Positions 45,565-55,237 are shown, counted from the first letter of the stretch. The stretch is DNA of 64,000 nucleotides from Bacteroides sp. (GCF_028690125.1 NZ_JAQVBV010000001.1:186001-250000); one strand, 5' to 3'. The notes: generated by a model not told the origin, from the sequence alone. Program-made: numbers and translations.

Positions 45565-46539
45565 TCATTTCTCACGATCAACCACATAATCCAGATAAGC
45601 TGCCAAAGCAGTCCGCACTCCGGAATCGGGCAATGAGGACAACAATTTAAGAGCTTTCTGCTTATAATTGTTCATTGTCTCAACGGCATATTCAATTCCC
45701 CCGTTTTCCTTGGTAAATGCAATTAAAGAAGCAATTTCTTCCATGCTGGCCGTTCCTTCTTTCACTTTGAATGCTATCTCACGTATCCGTGTATCTTGAG
45801 TTTCATTTAACACATACAGAGCAGGCAAAGTAAGTTTCCCTTCAAGCATATCATTCCCCGTCGGTTTACCTATCTCTTTACTATCAAAGTAATCAAAAAT
45901 ATCGTCTTTAATCTGGAAACATATACCGATATATTCGCCTAATAAACGAGCGAATTCAGTCTCCTTCTCCCCTACTTCTACCGAATAAGCCGCCGCTTTT
46001 GTACAAGCAGCGAAAAGAGCTGCCGTCTTCTTACGGATTACATCAAAATAAACCTTTTCAGAGAAGCTGAGATTACTGACATTAGACAACTGAAGCAATT
46101 CTCCTTCAGCAAGGTCCTGCCCCAGTGAAGATACAACTTGAATGATATCATGACTTTTCGTAAGTCCGGCATGAACCAGACTGGTAGCCAACAGATAGTC
46201 TCCTGTCAATACCGACACTTTATTATTAAATACAGCATTTACCGAAAGCTGCCCCCGGCGCTCAGTACTTTCATCTACTACATCATCGTGCACCAGACTA
46301 GCTGTATGAAGAAGTTCTAAAGACACAGCTGCATGAAGAGTACCGGGACGTATTTCACCATAAAGACGTGCAACTAAAAGGACTAGAATTGGACGCATCA
46401 TCTTACCATTCCTCTGACGTATATAAGCTATTACACTATCGAGCAATGCATTTGAACTTGAGAGAGAACCATTAAAAAGGTTTCTGAAATCCTCAAGTTC
46501 ATTCGTAATTGGTTTTTTGATGTTAGTGATACTATCCAT
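45565..46539 (-). CDS. Polyprenyl diphosphate synthase (octaprenyl/solanesyl type)
   Basis: A 324-residue trans-prenyltransferase that extends farnesyl diphosphate with isopentenyl diphosphate to a long chain, probably for the menaquinone side chain. Both aspartate-rich motifs are present: LVHDDVVDESTERRG (DDxxD) and QIKDDIFDYF (second DDxxD); GKLTLPALYVL follows as expected. It is the only minus-strand gene in the right half of the window. It diverges from polA across 87 bases and carries a TACATTTG minus-strand box at 46558-46565. Confidence 0.93.
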   Translation of the reverse strand: MDSITNIKKPITNELEDFRNLFNGSLSSSNALLDSVIAYIRQRNGKMMRPILVLLVARLYGEIRPGTLHAAVSLELLHTASLVHDDVVDESTERRGQLSVNAVFNNKVSVLTGDYLLATSLVHAGLTKSHDIIQVVSSLGQDLAEGELLQLSNVSNLSFSEKVYFDVIRKKTAALFAACTKAAAYSVEVGEKETEFARLLGEYIGICFQIKDDIFDYFDSKEIGKPTGNDMLEGKLTLPALYVLNETQDTRIREIAFKVKEGTASMEEIASLIAFTKENGGIEYAVETMNNYKQKALKLLSSLPDSGVRTALAAYLDYVVDREK

Positions 46540-46557
46540 TCACACACAATTTGAGCA

Positions 46558-46565
46558 CAAATGTA
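46558..46565 (-). promoter_or_regulatory. -7 promoter box (TACATTTG on minus strand) for the prenyl synthase gene
   Basis: CAAATGTA on the plus strand, 19 bases upstream of the gene start. It fits TAnnTTTG. Confidence 0.5.
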
Positions 46566-46626
46566 ATAATAAAACGCTTAATACGGTATTTTTTTGTACT
46601 TTTACCATGAAAAATTAATTAAATCT

Positions 46627-49467
46627 ATGGAGTCAGACAATAAATTATTTCTTTTAGACGCTTATGCACTGATATATCGAGCATATTATGCCTTTATTAA
46701 AAACCCTAGGATCAATTCCAAAGGATTCAATACTTCAGCTATCCTCGGATTTGTCAATACCCTTGAGGAAGTACTGAAAAAAGAGAATCCTAGTCATATA
46801 GGAGTAGCCTTTGATCCTTCCGGCCCCACTTTCCGTCACGAAGCCTTCGAGCAATACAAGGCACAACGCGAGGAGACCCCGGAAGCCATAAGACTCTCCG
46901 TACCTATTATAAAAGATATTATTCGTGCTTATCACATACCTATCCTCGAAGTTGCAGGTTATGAAGCCGACGACGTGATCGGAACCCTTGCCACCGAAGC
47001 CGGGAAACAAGGTATCACCACCTATATGATGACTCCAGATAAGGATTATGGTCAGTTAGTGACCGACCACGTATTCATGTATCGTCCTAAACACACTGGT
47101 GGTTTCGAGGTTATGGGCAGCGAAGAAGTAAAAGCTAAGTTCGACATTCAATCTCCCGCCCAGGTAATTGATATGCTCGGTTTGATGGGTGACTCATCGG
47201 ATAATATTCCGGGATGCCCAGGAGTCGGAGAAAAAACTGCTCAAAAACTAATTGCCGAATTTGGTAGTATCGAAAATCTATTGGAGAATACTGACCAACT
47301 GAAAGGAGCAGTAAAAACAAAAGTAGAAACCAATCGGGAACTAATTACTTTCTCAAAGTTTTTGGCGACTATCAAAATTGATGTTCCTATCCAACTTGAG
47401 ATGGATTCTCTTATTCGCGAAAATGCAGATGAGAGTTCGCTTCGTCAGATTTTTGAAGAACTGGAATTTAGAACACTCATCGACCGTGTTCTAAAAAAAG
47501 AGAACTTTGGAAATGAATCTTCCAATGGAAATAAAACGGCAAGCAAAAGAGCCCTCTCTCCTCTCCCTCTTTTTCCGGATGAAGAAGGACTTGTACAAGG
47601 CGATTTGTTTGCAAATTTTGCGGGCAAAGGGACAGACGACTCAAAAAAAACAAATCTAGACACGTTAGAAACACTAGATTGCGAATATCAACTCATTGAT
47701 ACAGAAGAGAAAAGAGGCAAAATCATTCAAAAGTTACTTACATCCAAAATTCTCTCGTTAGATACAGAAACCACAGGAACCGAACCGATGGATGCCGAAT
47801 TGGTTGGAATAAGTTTCTCCATCGAAGAAAATCAAGCATTTTATGTACCGGTTCCTTCAGAACGTGAAGAAGCGTTAAAAATAGTCAATGAGTTTCGCTC
47901 GGTTTACGAAAATGAAAATTCATTGAAAATTGGACAGAATATTAAGTATGACATGATCGTTCTTCAAAATTATGGAGTAGAAGTAAAAGGCCCACTCTTC
48001 GATACAATGATCGCCCATTATGTTCTTCAACCGGAACTGCGACACGGGATGGATTACCTGGCAGAAATTTATCTCCATTATCAGACTATCCATATTGATG
48101 AGCTCATTGGTCCCAGAGGAAAGAATCAGAAAAATATGCGCGATCTGGATCCTAAGGAAGTTTACCGTTATGCCTGCGAAGATGCAGATGTGACATTGAA
48201 GCTAAAGAACATTTTGGAAAAAGAATTGAAAGCAAATGATGCCGAACGTTTATTCTATGATATTGAAATGCCTCTCGTACCTGTACTAGTCAATATTGAA
48301 CGCAATGGAGTACTGCTGGATACAGAAGCACTGAAACAGTCGTCCGCCCATTTCACAGTTCAAATGCAAAAGATTGAGCAAGAAATTTATCAACTGGCAG
48401 AAGAATCATTCAACATTGCTTCTCCAAAGCAAGTCGGAGAAGTATTGTTTGACAAATTAAAGATTATAGAGAAAGCCAAGAAAACCAAGACGGGTCAATA
48501 CATAACTTCGGAAGAAGTATTAGAAAGTCTGCGCCACAAACATCCGATAGTAGAAAAGATTCTTGAACACCGTGGGTTGAAGAAGTTATTGGGAACATAT
48601 ATAGATGCTCTCCCCCAGCTTATCAATCCTCGCACGGGACGAGTACATACATCTTTCAACCAAACTGTCACTTCTACCGGACGCCTCAGTTCAAGTAATC
48701 CGAATCTACAAAACATCCCGATCCGCGATGAAAATGGAAAAGAAATCCGTAAAGCATTCATTCCTGACGAAGGAAGTCTCTTCTTTTCTGCTGACTACTC
48801 ACAAATTGAGTTACGTATCATGGCACACCTGAGTGAAGACAAGAACATGATTGATGCTTTTCTTAGTAATTATGATATTCATGCTGCTACAGCCGCCAAG
48901 ATTTATAAAATTGACTTGAAAGATGTAGATTCCGATATGCGCCGCAAAGCTAAGACTGCCAATTTCGGTATTATTTATGGCATATCCGTATTTGGCCTTG
49001 CCGAACGAATGAATGTAGACCGCAAAGAAGCTAAAGAACTAATCGATGGCTATTTCGAGACATATTCGGGAGTGAAGACTTACATGGATAAAAGCATACA
49101 AGTAGCTCGTGAAAAAGGTTATGTGGAAACAATCTTCCATCGAAAACGTTTCTTGCCGGAGATCAATTCACGTAATGCTGTCGTCCGCGGTTATGCAGAA
49201 CGCAATGCTATCAACGCACCTATTCAGGGTAGTGCTGCCGATATTATAAAAGTAGCTATGGCGCGTATTTACGAACGATTCCGGGCAGAAGCATTACAGG
49301 CAAAGATGATTCTACAAGTACATGATGAATTGAACTTCAGCGTCCCCATGAATGAAAAGGAACGGGTAGAAGAAATCGTTATCGAAGAAATGGAAAATGC
49401 TTATCGCATGCATGTACCTTTAAAAGCAGACTGCGGATGGGGAAAAAATTGGCTCGAAGCTCATTAA
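46627..49467 (+). CDS. polA: DNA polymerase I
   Basis: A 946-residue enzyme for Okazaki-fragment maturation and gap repair. It begins MESDNKLFLLDAYALIYRAYYAF; the frame extends back to 46594 but that part is not conserved. The 5'-3' exonuclease domain (1-290) has GYEADDVIGTLA and GDSSDNIPGCPGVGEKTA; the 3'-5' exonuclease domain (about 355-540) has LSLDTETTGTEP and ACEDADVTLKL, so proofreading acids appear intact; the polymerase domain carries FSADYSQIELRIMAHLS, RRKAKTANFGIIYGIS and LQVHDELNF. It diverges from the prenyl synthase gene. A terminator lies about 120 bases downstream. Confidence 0.98.
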   Translation: MESDNKLFLLDAYALIYRAYYAFIKNPRINSKGFNTSAILGFVNTLEEVLKKENPSHIGVAFDPSGPTFRHEAFEQYKAQREETPEAIRLSVPIIKDIIRAYHIPILEVAGYEADDVIGTLATEAGKQGITTYMMTPDKDYGQLVTDHVFMYRPKHTGGFEVMGSEEVKAKFDIQSPAQVIDMLGLMGDSSDNIPGCPGVGEKTAQKLIAEFGSIENLLENTDQLKGAVKTKVETNRELITFSKFLATIKIDVPIQLEMDSLIRENADESSLRQIFEELEFRTLIDRVLKKENFGNESSNGNKTASKRALSPLPLFPDEEGLVQGDLFANFAGKGTDDSKKTNLDTLETLDCEYQLIDTEEKRGKIIQKLLTSKILSLDTETTGTEPMDAELVGISFSIEENQAFYVPVPSEREEALKIVNEFRSVYENENSLKIGQNIKYDMIVLQNYGVEVKGPLFDTMIAHYVLQPELRHGMDYLAEIYLHYQTIHIDELIGPRGKNQKNMRDLDPKEVYRYACEDADVTLKLKNILEKELKANDAERLFYDIEMPLVPVLVNIERNGVLLDTEALKQSSAHFTVQMQKIEQEIYQLAEESFNIASPKQVGEVLFDKLKIIEKAKKTKTGQYITSEEVLESLRHKHPIVEKILEHRGLKKLLGTYIDALPQLINPRTGRVHTSFNQTVTSTGRLSSSNPNLQNIPIRDENGKEIRKAFIPDEGSLFFSADYSQIELRIMAHLSEDKNMIDAFLSNYDIHAATAAKIYKIDLKDVDSDMRRKAKTANFGIIYGISVFGLAERMNVDRKEAKELIDGYFETYSGVKTYMDKSIQVAREKGYVETIFHRKRFLPEINSRNAVVRGYAERNAINAPIQGSAADIIKVAMARIYERFRAEALQAKMILQVHDELNFSVPMNEKERVEEIVIEEMENAYRMHVPLKADCGWGKNWLEAH

Positions 49468-49719
49468 AACCCCGTATTGAAAGCAGATCCAAGAAGTAAA
49501 AGTAAGGCTAGAACAAGCAATAACATTATTTAACTCGATACTCAGAAAGCAAGAGAAATGAATATTTATGCAACTTAATGCTATATTCTATATCCGGCAA
49601 GTTACTGCCGGATATTTTTTTACTATCTATTTTAGCAAAAAGCAAGTTATCACAATCGACCTTTCATTACAATTTGACAATATTTTATTCCACAAATACT
49701 GCTATATCAAATTTATATA
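49468..49719 (+). terminator. Gap after polA with terminator at 49591-49621
   Basis: TATCCGGCA and TGCCGGATA form a perfect 9-bp stem around a six-base loop (49591-49614), followed by seven T. No gene is seen in the flanking bases; a 60-codon frame across the hairpin is not convincing. Confidence 0.85.
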
Positions 49720-49930
49720 TACCTTTGCAGCAGTAAAACAGATAGATTAGTAAACAAAAGAAAGGATTGTACCACTAAATATCTAATCTGGAGCTACAAT
49801 ATACACTTTGTATTTTTTCCTCTGAATAAGAGTAAGATAGACCTAAACAAATCTATATATAACAAAACTCTCTCATTCTAATATTCTAACAAATAGAGGA
49901 CGCCGTTTCTGCTGAAGAAATGGCGTTTTC
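49720..49930 (+). ncRNA. Putative small RNA between polA and cysE
   Basis: TACCTTTG at 49720-49727 fits the -7 box and predicts a start near 49734. Hairpins follow: AGATTAG (49744)/CTAATCT (49783); ATTGTA (49766)/TACAAT (49795), which crosses the first pair; and TACAA (49795)/TTGTA followed by six T, which competes with the second. A stronger terminator, ACGCCGTTTCT/AGAAATGGCGT plus T, lies at 49900-49930. No ORF of note is present. A small RNA with an internal attenuator-like switch is possible. Confidence 0.4.
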
Positions 49931-50030
49931 ACATTTTAAGAGAGTTAAGTACTAAGTAACAGGAAATTAAATGACTGATGAAATGGATTTAATTTATTCT
50001 GAATATCAATGATATTAATCATTTTTTTAA

Positions 50031-50038
50031 TACCTTTG
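50031..50038 (+). promoter_or_regulatory. -7 promoter box (TACCTTTG) for cysE
   Basis: TACCTTTG lies 19 bases before the cysE ATG at 50058. It fits TAnnTTTG; the leader would be about a dozen bases. Confidence 0.55.
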
Positions 50039-50057
50039 TACCCTTATCATATAAAAA

Positions 50058-50975
50058 ATGAGCACTGACCTAATGAGTCCACTGAACTTTACCCACATTT
50101 TGACACAGGCAGTCGATGAGCTATCGGAAAGCGAATCTTACAAAGGACTGTTTCATCAACATAAAGATGGCGAGCCTCTCCCCTCTGCTAAAGTCTTGTA
50201 TGAGATTATCGAACTTTCACGCTCCATCCTTTTTCCAGGATATTACGGTAATTCCACAATCAACAGTCGTACAGTCAATTATCACATCGGTGTGAATATT
50301 GAAAAGTTATTCGATCTGCTTTCAGAGCAAATCTTGGCGGGACTGTGTTTTGGAACGGCCGAAGGTAAGTGCAATACGTGTTCCGACTCAAAGAGAGAGG
50401 AAGCTGCCCGTTTGGCTGCTAAGTTTATCAGTAAATTACCCGTCATGAGAAAGATTTTGGCAACGGATGTGGAAGCTGCTTACAATGGTGACCCTGCGGC
50501 TGAAAGCTATGGTGAAGTAATCTGTTGCTATCCTGCCATTAAAGCAATCAGTAATTACCGCATTGCACATGAATTATTGGAGCTGGGCGTTCCGTTGATT
50601 CCCCGCATCATCACAGAAATGGCTCATAGCGAAACAGGTATAGACATCCATCCGGGCGCCAAGATAGGCAGTCATTTCACAATTGACCACGGAACAGGTG
50701 TCGTAATTGGTGCCACAAGTATTATCGGAAATAATGTCAAACTGTATCAAGGTGTAACCTTAGGAGCCAAAAGTTTTCCATTGGATGCGGACGGAAAACC
50801 GATCAAAGGAATTCCCCGTCACCCAATATTGGAGGATAATGTCATTGTTTATTCCAATGCCACTATCTTGGGAAGAATCACCATAGGAAAAGATGCCACT
50901 GTAGGAGGTAATATCTGGGTTACAGAGAATGTTCCGGCAGGTGCAAAAATAGTACAGACTAAAGCAAAGAAATAA
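50058..50975 (+). CDS. cysE: Serine O-acetyltransferase
   Basis: A 305-residue enzyme making O-acetylserine from serine and acetyl-CoA, the first step of cysteine synthesis. It is of the longer EpsC-like type with an extended helical N-terminus. The left-handed beta-helix shows GIDIHPGAKIGSHFTIDHGTGVVIGATSIIGNNVKLYQGVTLGA, with catalytic His and Asp in the DHGTGVVIG segment, followed by hexapeptide turns to the end. It is 15 bases upstream of the RlmL-like gene, probably one transcript. Confidence 0.95.
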   Translation: MSTDLMSPLNFTHILTQAVDELSESESYKGLFHQHKDGEPLPSAKVLYEIIELSRSILFPGYYGNSTINSRTVNYHIGVNIEKLFDLLSEQILAGLCFGTAEGKCNTCSDSKREEAARLAAKFISKLPVMRKILATDVEAAYNGDPAAESYGEVICCYPAIKAISNYRIAHELLELGVPLIPRIITEMAHSETGIDIHPGAKIGSHFTIDHGTGVVIGATSIIGNNVKLYQGVTLGAKSFPLDADGKPIKGIPRHPILEDNVIVYSNATILGRITIGKDATVGGNIWVTENVPAGAKIVQTKAKK

Positions 50976-50990
50976 ATCAAATTACAATAT

Positions 50991-52652
50991 ATGAGCGAAC
51001 AATTCGAGATCATTGCAAAGACTTTCCAGGGATTGGAAGAAATACTTGCAGAAGAACTGACAACATTAGGAGCCAACGACATTCAGATAGGACGCCGGAT
51101 GGTTGCATTCACAGGAGACAAACGTATGATGTATAAGGCAAATTTCTGCCTTCGTACTGCCATCCGAATCCTGAAACCAATCAAGCATTTCGCTGCTAAG
51201 GACGCCGATGAGGTATACAGTCAGATACAAGAGATTCCTTGGGAGGAATATCTGGATCCCGACAAGACTTTTGCTATAGATTCAGTAGTGTTCAGTGAAG
51301 AGTTTCGCCATTCAAAGTTCGTTTCATACAAAGTAAAAGATGCCATTGTGGATTATTTCCGTGAGAAAACGGGAAAACGTCCTTCGGTGCGTATCAACAA
51401 TCCGGATGTACTTTTGAATATTCATATTGCACAGACTACTTGTACGTTGTCATTAGACTCATCAGGTGAATCACTTCACCGACGCGGATACCGTCAGGAA
51501 GCTGTAGAAGCTCCATTGAACGAAGTATTGGCAGCAGGTATGGTTCTGATGACCGGATGGCGTGGTGAATGCGACCTAATCGATCCGATGTGTGGTTCGG
51601 GTACTATTCCAATCGAAGCAGCACTGATTGCAAGAAACATTGCTCCGGGAGTCTTCCGTAAAGGATTCGCTTTCGAGAAATGGGTAGACTTTGATGCAGA
51701 TATGTTCGATGAAATTTACAACGATGACAGTCAGGAACGTGAATTCGATTATAAGATCTACGGTTATGACAATAGTCCGAAGGCTAATGAGATTGCAACT
51801 CACAATATAAAAGCTGCGGGTGTATCCAAAGATGTAGTGCTGAAGTTACAGCCGTTCCAACAATTTGAGCAACCAAAAGAGAAGTCAATCATCATCACAA
51901 ATCCTCCTTATGGAGAGCGTATTTCTACCAATGACTTGCTTGGATTGTATCAGATGATTGGTGAACGACTGAAACATGCTTTTGTTGGGAATGAGGCATG
52001 GGTACTCTCCTACCGTGAAGAATGCTTCGACCAGATAGGTCTGAAAGCAAGTCAGAAAGTGCCCTTATTCAATGGTGCATTGGAATGCGAATTTCGGAAA
52101 TATGAAATCTTTGACGGTAAATATAAAGAGTTTAAGAGCCAGGAAACCCAAGAAGGGGTAGAAGGAGAAGAAAAGAAAGAAGGTGAAGACAGTTATACTC
52201 CAAGATTCAAAGAATTCAAACCTAGAGAAAGGGAATATAAGCCACGTAGAGAAGGGGATTCGAGGCCGAGACGTGAAGGAGAATTCAAATCGCGTGAGGG
52301 TGAATCCAGGCCAAGACGCGAAGGGGATTTTAAACCACGTAGTGAGGGTGAATCCAGGCCAAGACGTGAAGGAGATTTCAAACCACGCAGAGAGGGTGAA
52401 TCCAGGCCAAGACGCGAAGGAGATTTCAAACCACGTAGAGAGGGTGAATCCAGACCAAGACGTGAAGGAGATTTCAAACCACGTAGTGAGGGTGAATCCA
52501 GGCCAAGGCGAGAAGGTGGTTTCAGACAACAGGACGACAAAGATAGAAAACCACGGGGAGAGTTTCGTGAAAGAAGGGATAGAGATCCGAGAGCGCCAAG
52601 GGAGTTTAGAGGAAACAGAGAGCCTAGGATTGAGAAGAAGGAAGAAGATTAG
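50991..52652 (+). CDS. THUMP-domain 23S rRNA (guanine-N2) methyltransferase, RlmL-like, with basic repeat tail
   Basis: A 553-residue SAM-dependent methyltransferase. Residues 1-160 hold the N-terminal ferredoxin-like and THUMP domains (RNA binding); 160-385 form the Rossmann methyltransferase with LIDPMCGSGTIPIEAALIA (SAM site) and the catalytic TNPPYGERI (NPPY). It resembles the N-terminal half of E. coli RlmL, which makes m2G2445. The last 160 residues are a disordered tail of Arg, Pro, Glu and Gly, including a 16-residue repeat (EGESRPRREGDFKPRR) encoded by 48-bp units starting at 52296, 52344, 52392, 52440 and 52488. The tail probably adds RNA affinity. Confidence 0.9.
   Translation: MSEQFEIIAKTFQGLEEILAEELTTLGANDIQIGRRMVAFTGDKRMMYKANFCLRTAIRILKPIKHFAAKDADEVYSQIQEIPWEEYLDPDKTFAIDSVVFSEEFRHSKFVSYKVKDAIVDYFREKTGKRPSVRINNPDVLLNIHIAQTTCTLSLDSSGESLHRRGYRQEAVEAPLNEVLAAGMVLMTGWRGECDLIDPMCGSGTIPIEAALIARNIAPGVFRKGFAFEKWVDFDADMFDEIYNDDSQEREFDYKIYGYDNSPKANEIATHNIKAAGVSKDVVLKLQPFQQFEQPKEKSIIITNPPYGERISTNDLLGLYQMIGERLKHAFVGNEAWVLSYREECFDQIGLKASQKVPLFNGALECEFRKYEIFDGKYKEFKSQETQEGVEGEEKKEGEDSYTPRFKEFKPREREYKPRREGDSRPRREGEFKSREGESRPRREGDFKPRSEGESRPRREGDFKPRREGESRPRREGDFKPRREGESRPRREGDFKPRSEGESRPRREGGFRQQDDKDRKPRGEFRERRDRDPRAPREFRGNREPRIEKKEED
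52296..52516 (+). repeat. 48-bp coding tandem repeat in the RlmL-like gene
   Basis: Unit starts (GAGGGTGAATCC) recur exactly every 48 bases, five times. Copies differ at few positions (AGT versus AGA for one Ser/Arg codon). Near-identical units make this a likely site of length variation between strains. Confidence 0.9.
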
Positions 52653-52690
52653 TAGAAATAAAATAAGGCGATCCGATAAGTCTGTAAACC

Positions 52691-52789
52691 CTATCATTCT
52701 GTTATTTATAACGTAGTGAAGAATCTTTTCTTTGAAACAGTCAAGAGCAGATTCTTCCACAAGTTCAGAATAACAGAGTAAAATGATAG
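52691..52789. repeat. MITE-like imperfect inverted repeat (dispersed Bacteroidetes type)
   Basis: CTATCATTCTGTTATT (52691-52706) is complementary, with a short insertion, to 52769-52789; GAAGAATCT and AGATTCTTC pair inside. The motif TCATTC...ACGTAGTGAAGAATCT resembles a short repeat I recall as widely scattered in Bacteroidetes genomes. A degenerate copy of the left arm lies at 40236-40265. It encodes nothing. Confidence 0.6.
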
Positions 52790-53086
52790 TATACAATCAC
52801 TTTACGGACAGCCAGAAGTGATAAATAATATAAGATCACAAATTGTGACTTCATGCTCAAATAACAATCATCTTAACAGATAACGGTTAAACTGGAGCCG
52901 GAAGAATCGAAACTACAAATTGAATATTCCGAAGGAGACATATCATCCTACAGAGATAGTTACAAAAAATAATATGATGAATTATTCTCTGCTTTTGCCA
53001 AATAAAGTGCAGCTGCTCAATTAAAAGACAGCTTCTCTGGCAGAAGAGTAGAAATAAAAGGATTTAAAAAAAGAAAGAAAAAGACA
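52790..53086. other. Non-coding gap before the DPP IV-type gene
   Basis: AT-rich, with no recognised promoter box, hairpin or ORF. The peptidase start at 53087 is preceded by an A/G-rich stretch, usual for Bacteroides translation starts without a strong Shine-Dalgarno. Confidence 0.4.
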
Positions 53087-55225
53087 ATGAATAAAATTGG
53101 GAAAAGAACCATCTTATTTTTGATGGCACTGCCAATGGTAATCAATGTTATGGCACAAGAAATGAAGATGCTGACGCTGGAAGATTTAATTCCGGGCGGC
53201 GAAACGTATCGATATGCGGACAACTTATACGGTCTGCAATGGTGGGGAGATGAATGTATCAAACCCGGCATTGATACGATTTATACAATTCAGCCCCAGA
53301 CGGGAAAAGAAGTAATGCTTGTCACTCGTGAGCAAATCAACAAGAGCCTCGAAGAGAATAATTTAGGAAAGCTATCTCACTTATATTCTGTCAGTTTCCC
53401 GTGGGCAGGCAAGTCACATATACTTCTGACTTTACCGGGGAAATATATCGTATACAATTTTAAAACTAACCAGATTGTAAATACGCTCAAGCTGAAAGAA
53501 AAAGCAAGCAATCTAGATTATTGTATAGCCGGCGAAAAAGTGGCTTACACCATCGGAAACAATTTATACGTGAACGACCAGGCAGTAACCAATGAACCCG
53601 AAGGAATCGTTTGTGGGCAATCAGTACACCGCAATGAGTTCGGTATCGAAAAAGGTACATTCTGGAGTCCGAAAGGAAACCTGCTTGCTTTCTACCATAT
53701 GGATGAAAGCATGGTCACACAATATCCCCTTGTAGACATCACAGCACGTGTGGCAGAAGTAAATAATATCCGTTATCCGATGGCAGGAATGACAAGTCAC
53801 CAGGTAAAAATAGGTATCTATAATCCGGAAACCAAGAAAAGTATCTATTTGAACGCAGGTGATCCTACCGACCGGTATTTCACGAATATCAGTTGGTCGC
53901 CCGATGAAAAAAGTATTTATCTTATCGAATTGAACCGTGACCAGAATCACGCCAAACTTTGTCAATACAATGCAGAAACGGGAGATTTGGTAAAGGTTCT
54001 GTTTGAAGAAACTCACCCGAAATATGTAGAGCCACAACATCCAATCACTTTTCTACCCTGGGACGATAGCAAATTCATTTATCAAAGCCAAAGAGATGGT
54101 TTTAATCATCTTTATCTGTACAATACTGAGGGCAAACTACTGAAACAACTCACTAAAGGAAACTGGCTAGTAAGTGATCTGGCGGGCTTCAATACAAAAA
54201 AGAAAGAAGTGATATTCACAGCCATAGAAGGATTGAAAAGCGGACATTTCACTGTTAATGTCAGCAATGGAAAAATAAATCAACCATTCGATACTTGCAA
54301 AGAAAGTCAGCGTAACGGACTGCTCAATGCTTCAGGCACTTACCTCATCGATATATCTTCTGCCAAAGATGAAGCGCGCAATATCGATATAGTCGATACC
54401 AAAAATTTCAAAAGCACTAACCTGCTTCGATCCAAAAATCCGTACGAAGGTTATCAGATGCCTACCCTCGAAACCGGAACAATCAAAGCAGCCGATGGTA
54501 CTACCGATCTTCACTATCGATTAATGAAGCCTGCGGATTTCGATCCGAACAAGAAATATCCCGTCATCGTTTACGTCTATGGCGGTCCTCACGCACAATG
54601 CGTCACCGGTGGATGGTTGAATGGTGCCCGTGGATGGGATATCTACATGGCAAACAAAGGTTACATCATGTTTACTATCGACAACCGGGGAAGTTCAAAC
54701 CGGGGACTGGAATTCGAAAATGCGACTTTCCGTCATCTGGGAATTGAAGAAGGCAAAGACCAGGTAAAAGGAATCGAGTACCTGAAATCTCTTCCCTATG
54801 TAGACGATAACCGCATCGGCGTACATGGATGGAGCTTCGGAGGACATATGACGACCGCTCTCCTACTTCGCTATCCGGAGATATTCAAAGTAGGCGTAGC
54901 CGGAGGCCCCGTTATCGATTGGGGATATTACGAAATAATGTATGGTGAACGCTATATGGACACACCTCAAAGCAATCCGGAAGGATACAAAGAGTGTAAT
55001 CTTAAAAACCTTGCAGAACAACTGAAAGGACACCTTCTTATCATTCATGACGATCACGATGATACTTGTGTGCCACAGCATACACTTTCGTTTATGAAAG
55101 CCTGTGTAGATGCCCGCACCTATCCCGATTTGTTCATCTATCCGTGCCACAAGCACAATGTTTCAGGTCGCGACCGCATACATTTACACGAGAAAATTAC
55201 CAGATATTTTGAAGAACATTTATAA
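53087..55225 (+). CDS. S9B-family dipeptidyl-peptidase IV
   Basis: A 712-residue secreted serine exopeptidase with signal peptide (1-23, ending NVMAQ). It removes Xaa-Pro or Xaa-Ala dipeptides in the periplasm. The N-terminal eight-bladed propeller (about 45-450) is followed by the alpha/beta-hydrolase domain: oxyanion Tyr segment VYVYGGPHAQ, nucleophile Ser583 in HGWSFGGHM, acid in IIHDDHDDTC and histidine in CHKHNVSGRD. The usual DPP IV double-Glu motif is in the propeller, but I could not place it with confidence. purD follows after 12 bases, so both may be on one transcript despite unrelated roles. Confidence 0.92.
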   Translation: MNKIGKRTILFLMALPMVINVMAQEMKMLTLEDLIPGGETYRYADNLYGLQWWGDECIKPGIDTIYTIQPQTGKEVMLVTREQINKSLEENNLGKLSHLYSVSFPWAGKSHILLTLPGKYIVYNFKTNQIVNTLKLKEKASNLDYCIAGEKVAYTIGNNLYVNDQAVTNEPEGIVCGQSVHRNEFGIEKGTFWSPKGNLLAFYHMDESMVTQYPLVDITARVAEVNNIRYPMAGMTSHQVKIGIYNPETKKSIYLNAGDPTDRYFTNISWSPDEKSIYLIELNRDQNHAKLCQYNAETGDLVKVLFEETHPKYVEPQHPITFLPWDDSKFIYQSQRDGFNHLYLYNTEGKLLKQLTKGNWLVSDLAGFNTKKKEVIFTAIEGLKSGHFTVNVSNGKINQPFDTCKESQRNGLLNASGTYLIDISSAKDEARNIDIVDTKNFKSTNLLRSKNPYEGYQMPTLETGTIKAADGTTDLHYRLMKPADFDPNKKYPVIVYVYGGPHAQCVTGGWLNGARGWDIYMANKGYIMFTIDNRGSSNRGLEFENATFRHLGIEEGKDQVKGIEYLKSLPYVDDNRIGVHGWSFGGHMTTALLLRYPEIFKVGVAGGPVIDWGYYEIMYGERYMDTPQSNPEGYKECNLKNLAEQLKGHLLIIHDDHDDTCVPQHTLSFMKACVDARTYPDLFIYPCHKHNVSGRDRIHLHEKITRYFEEHL

Positions 55226-55237
55226 TACCTACTGATT

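Noticed and set aside
52065..52796. Long ORFs antisense and out of frame to the RlmL-like tail
   Set aside because: The 48-bp repeat is a multiple of three and low in stop codons in all frames, so these frames stay open by chance.
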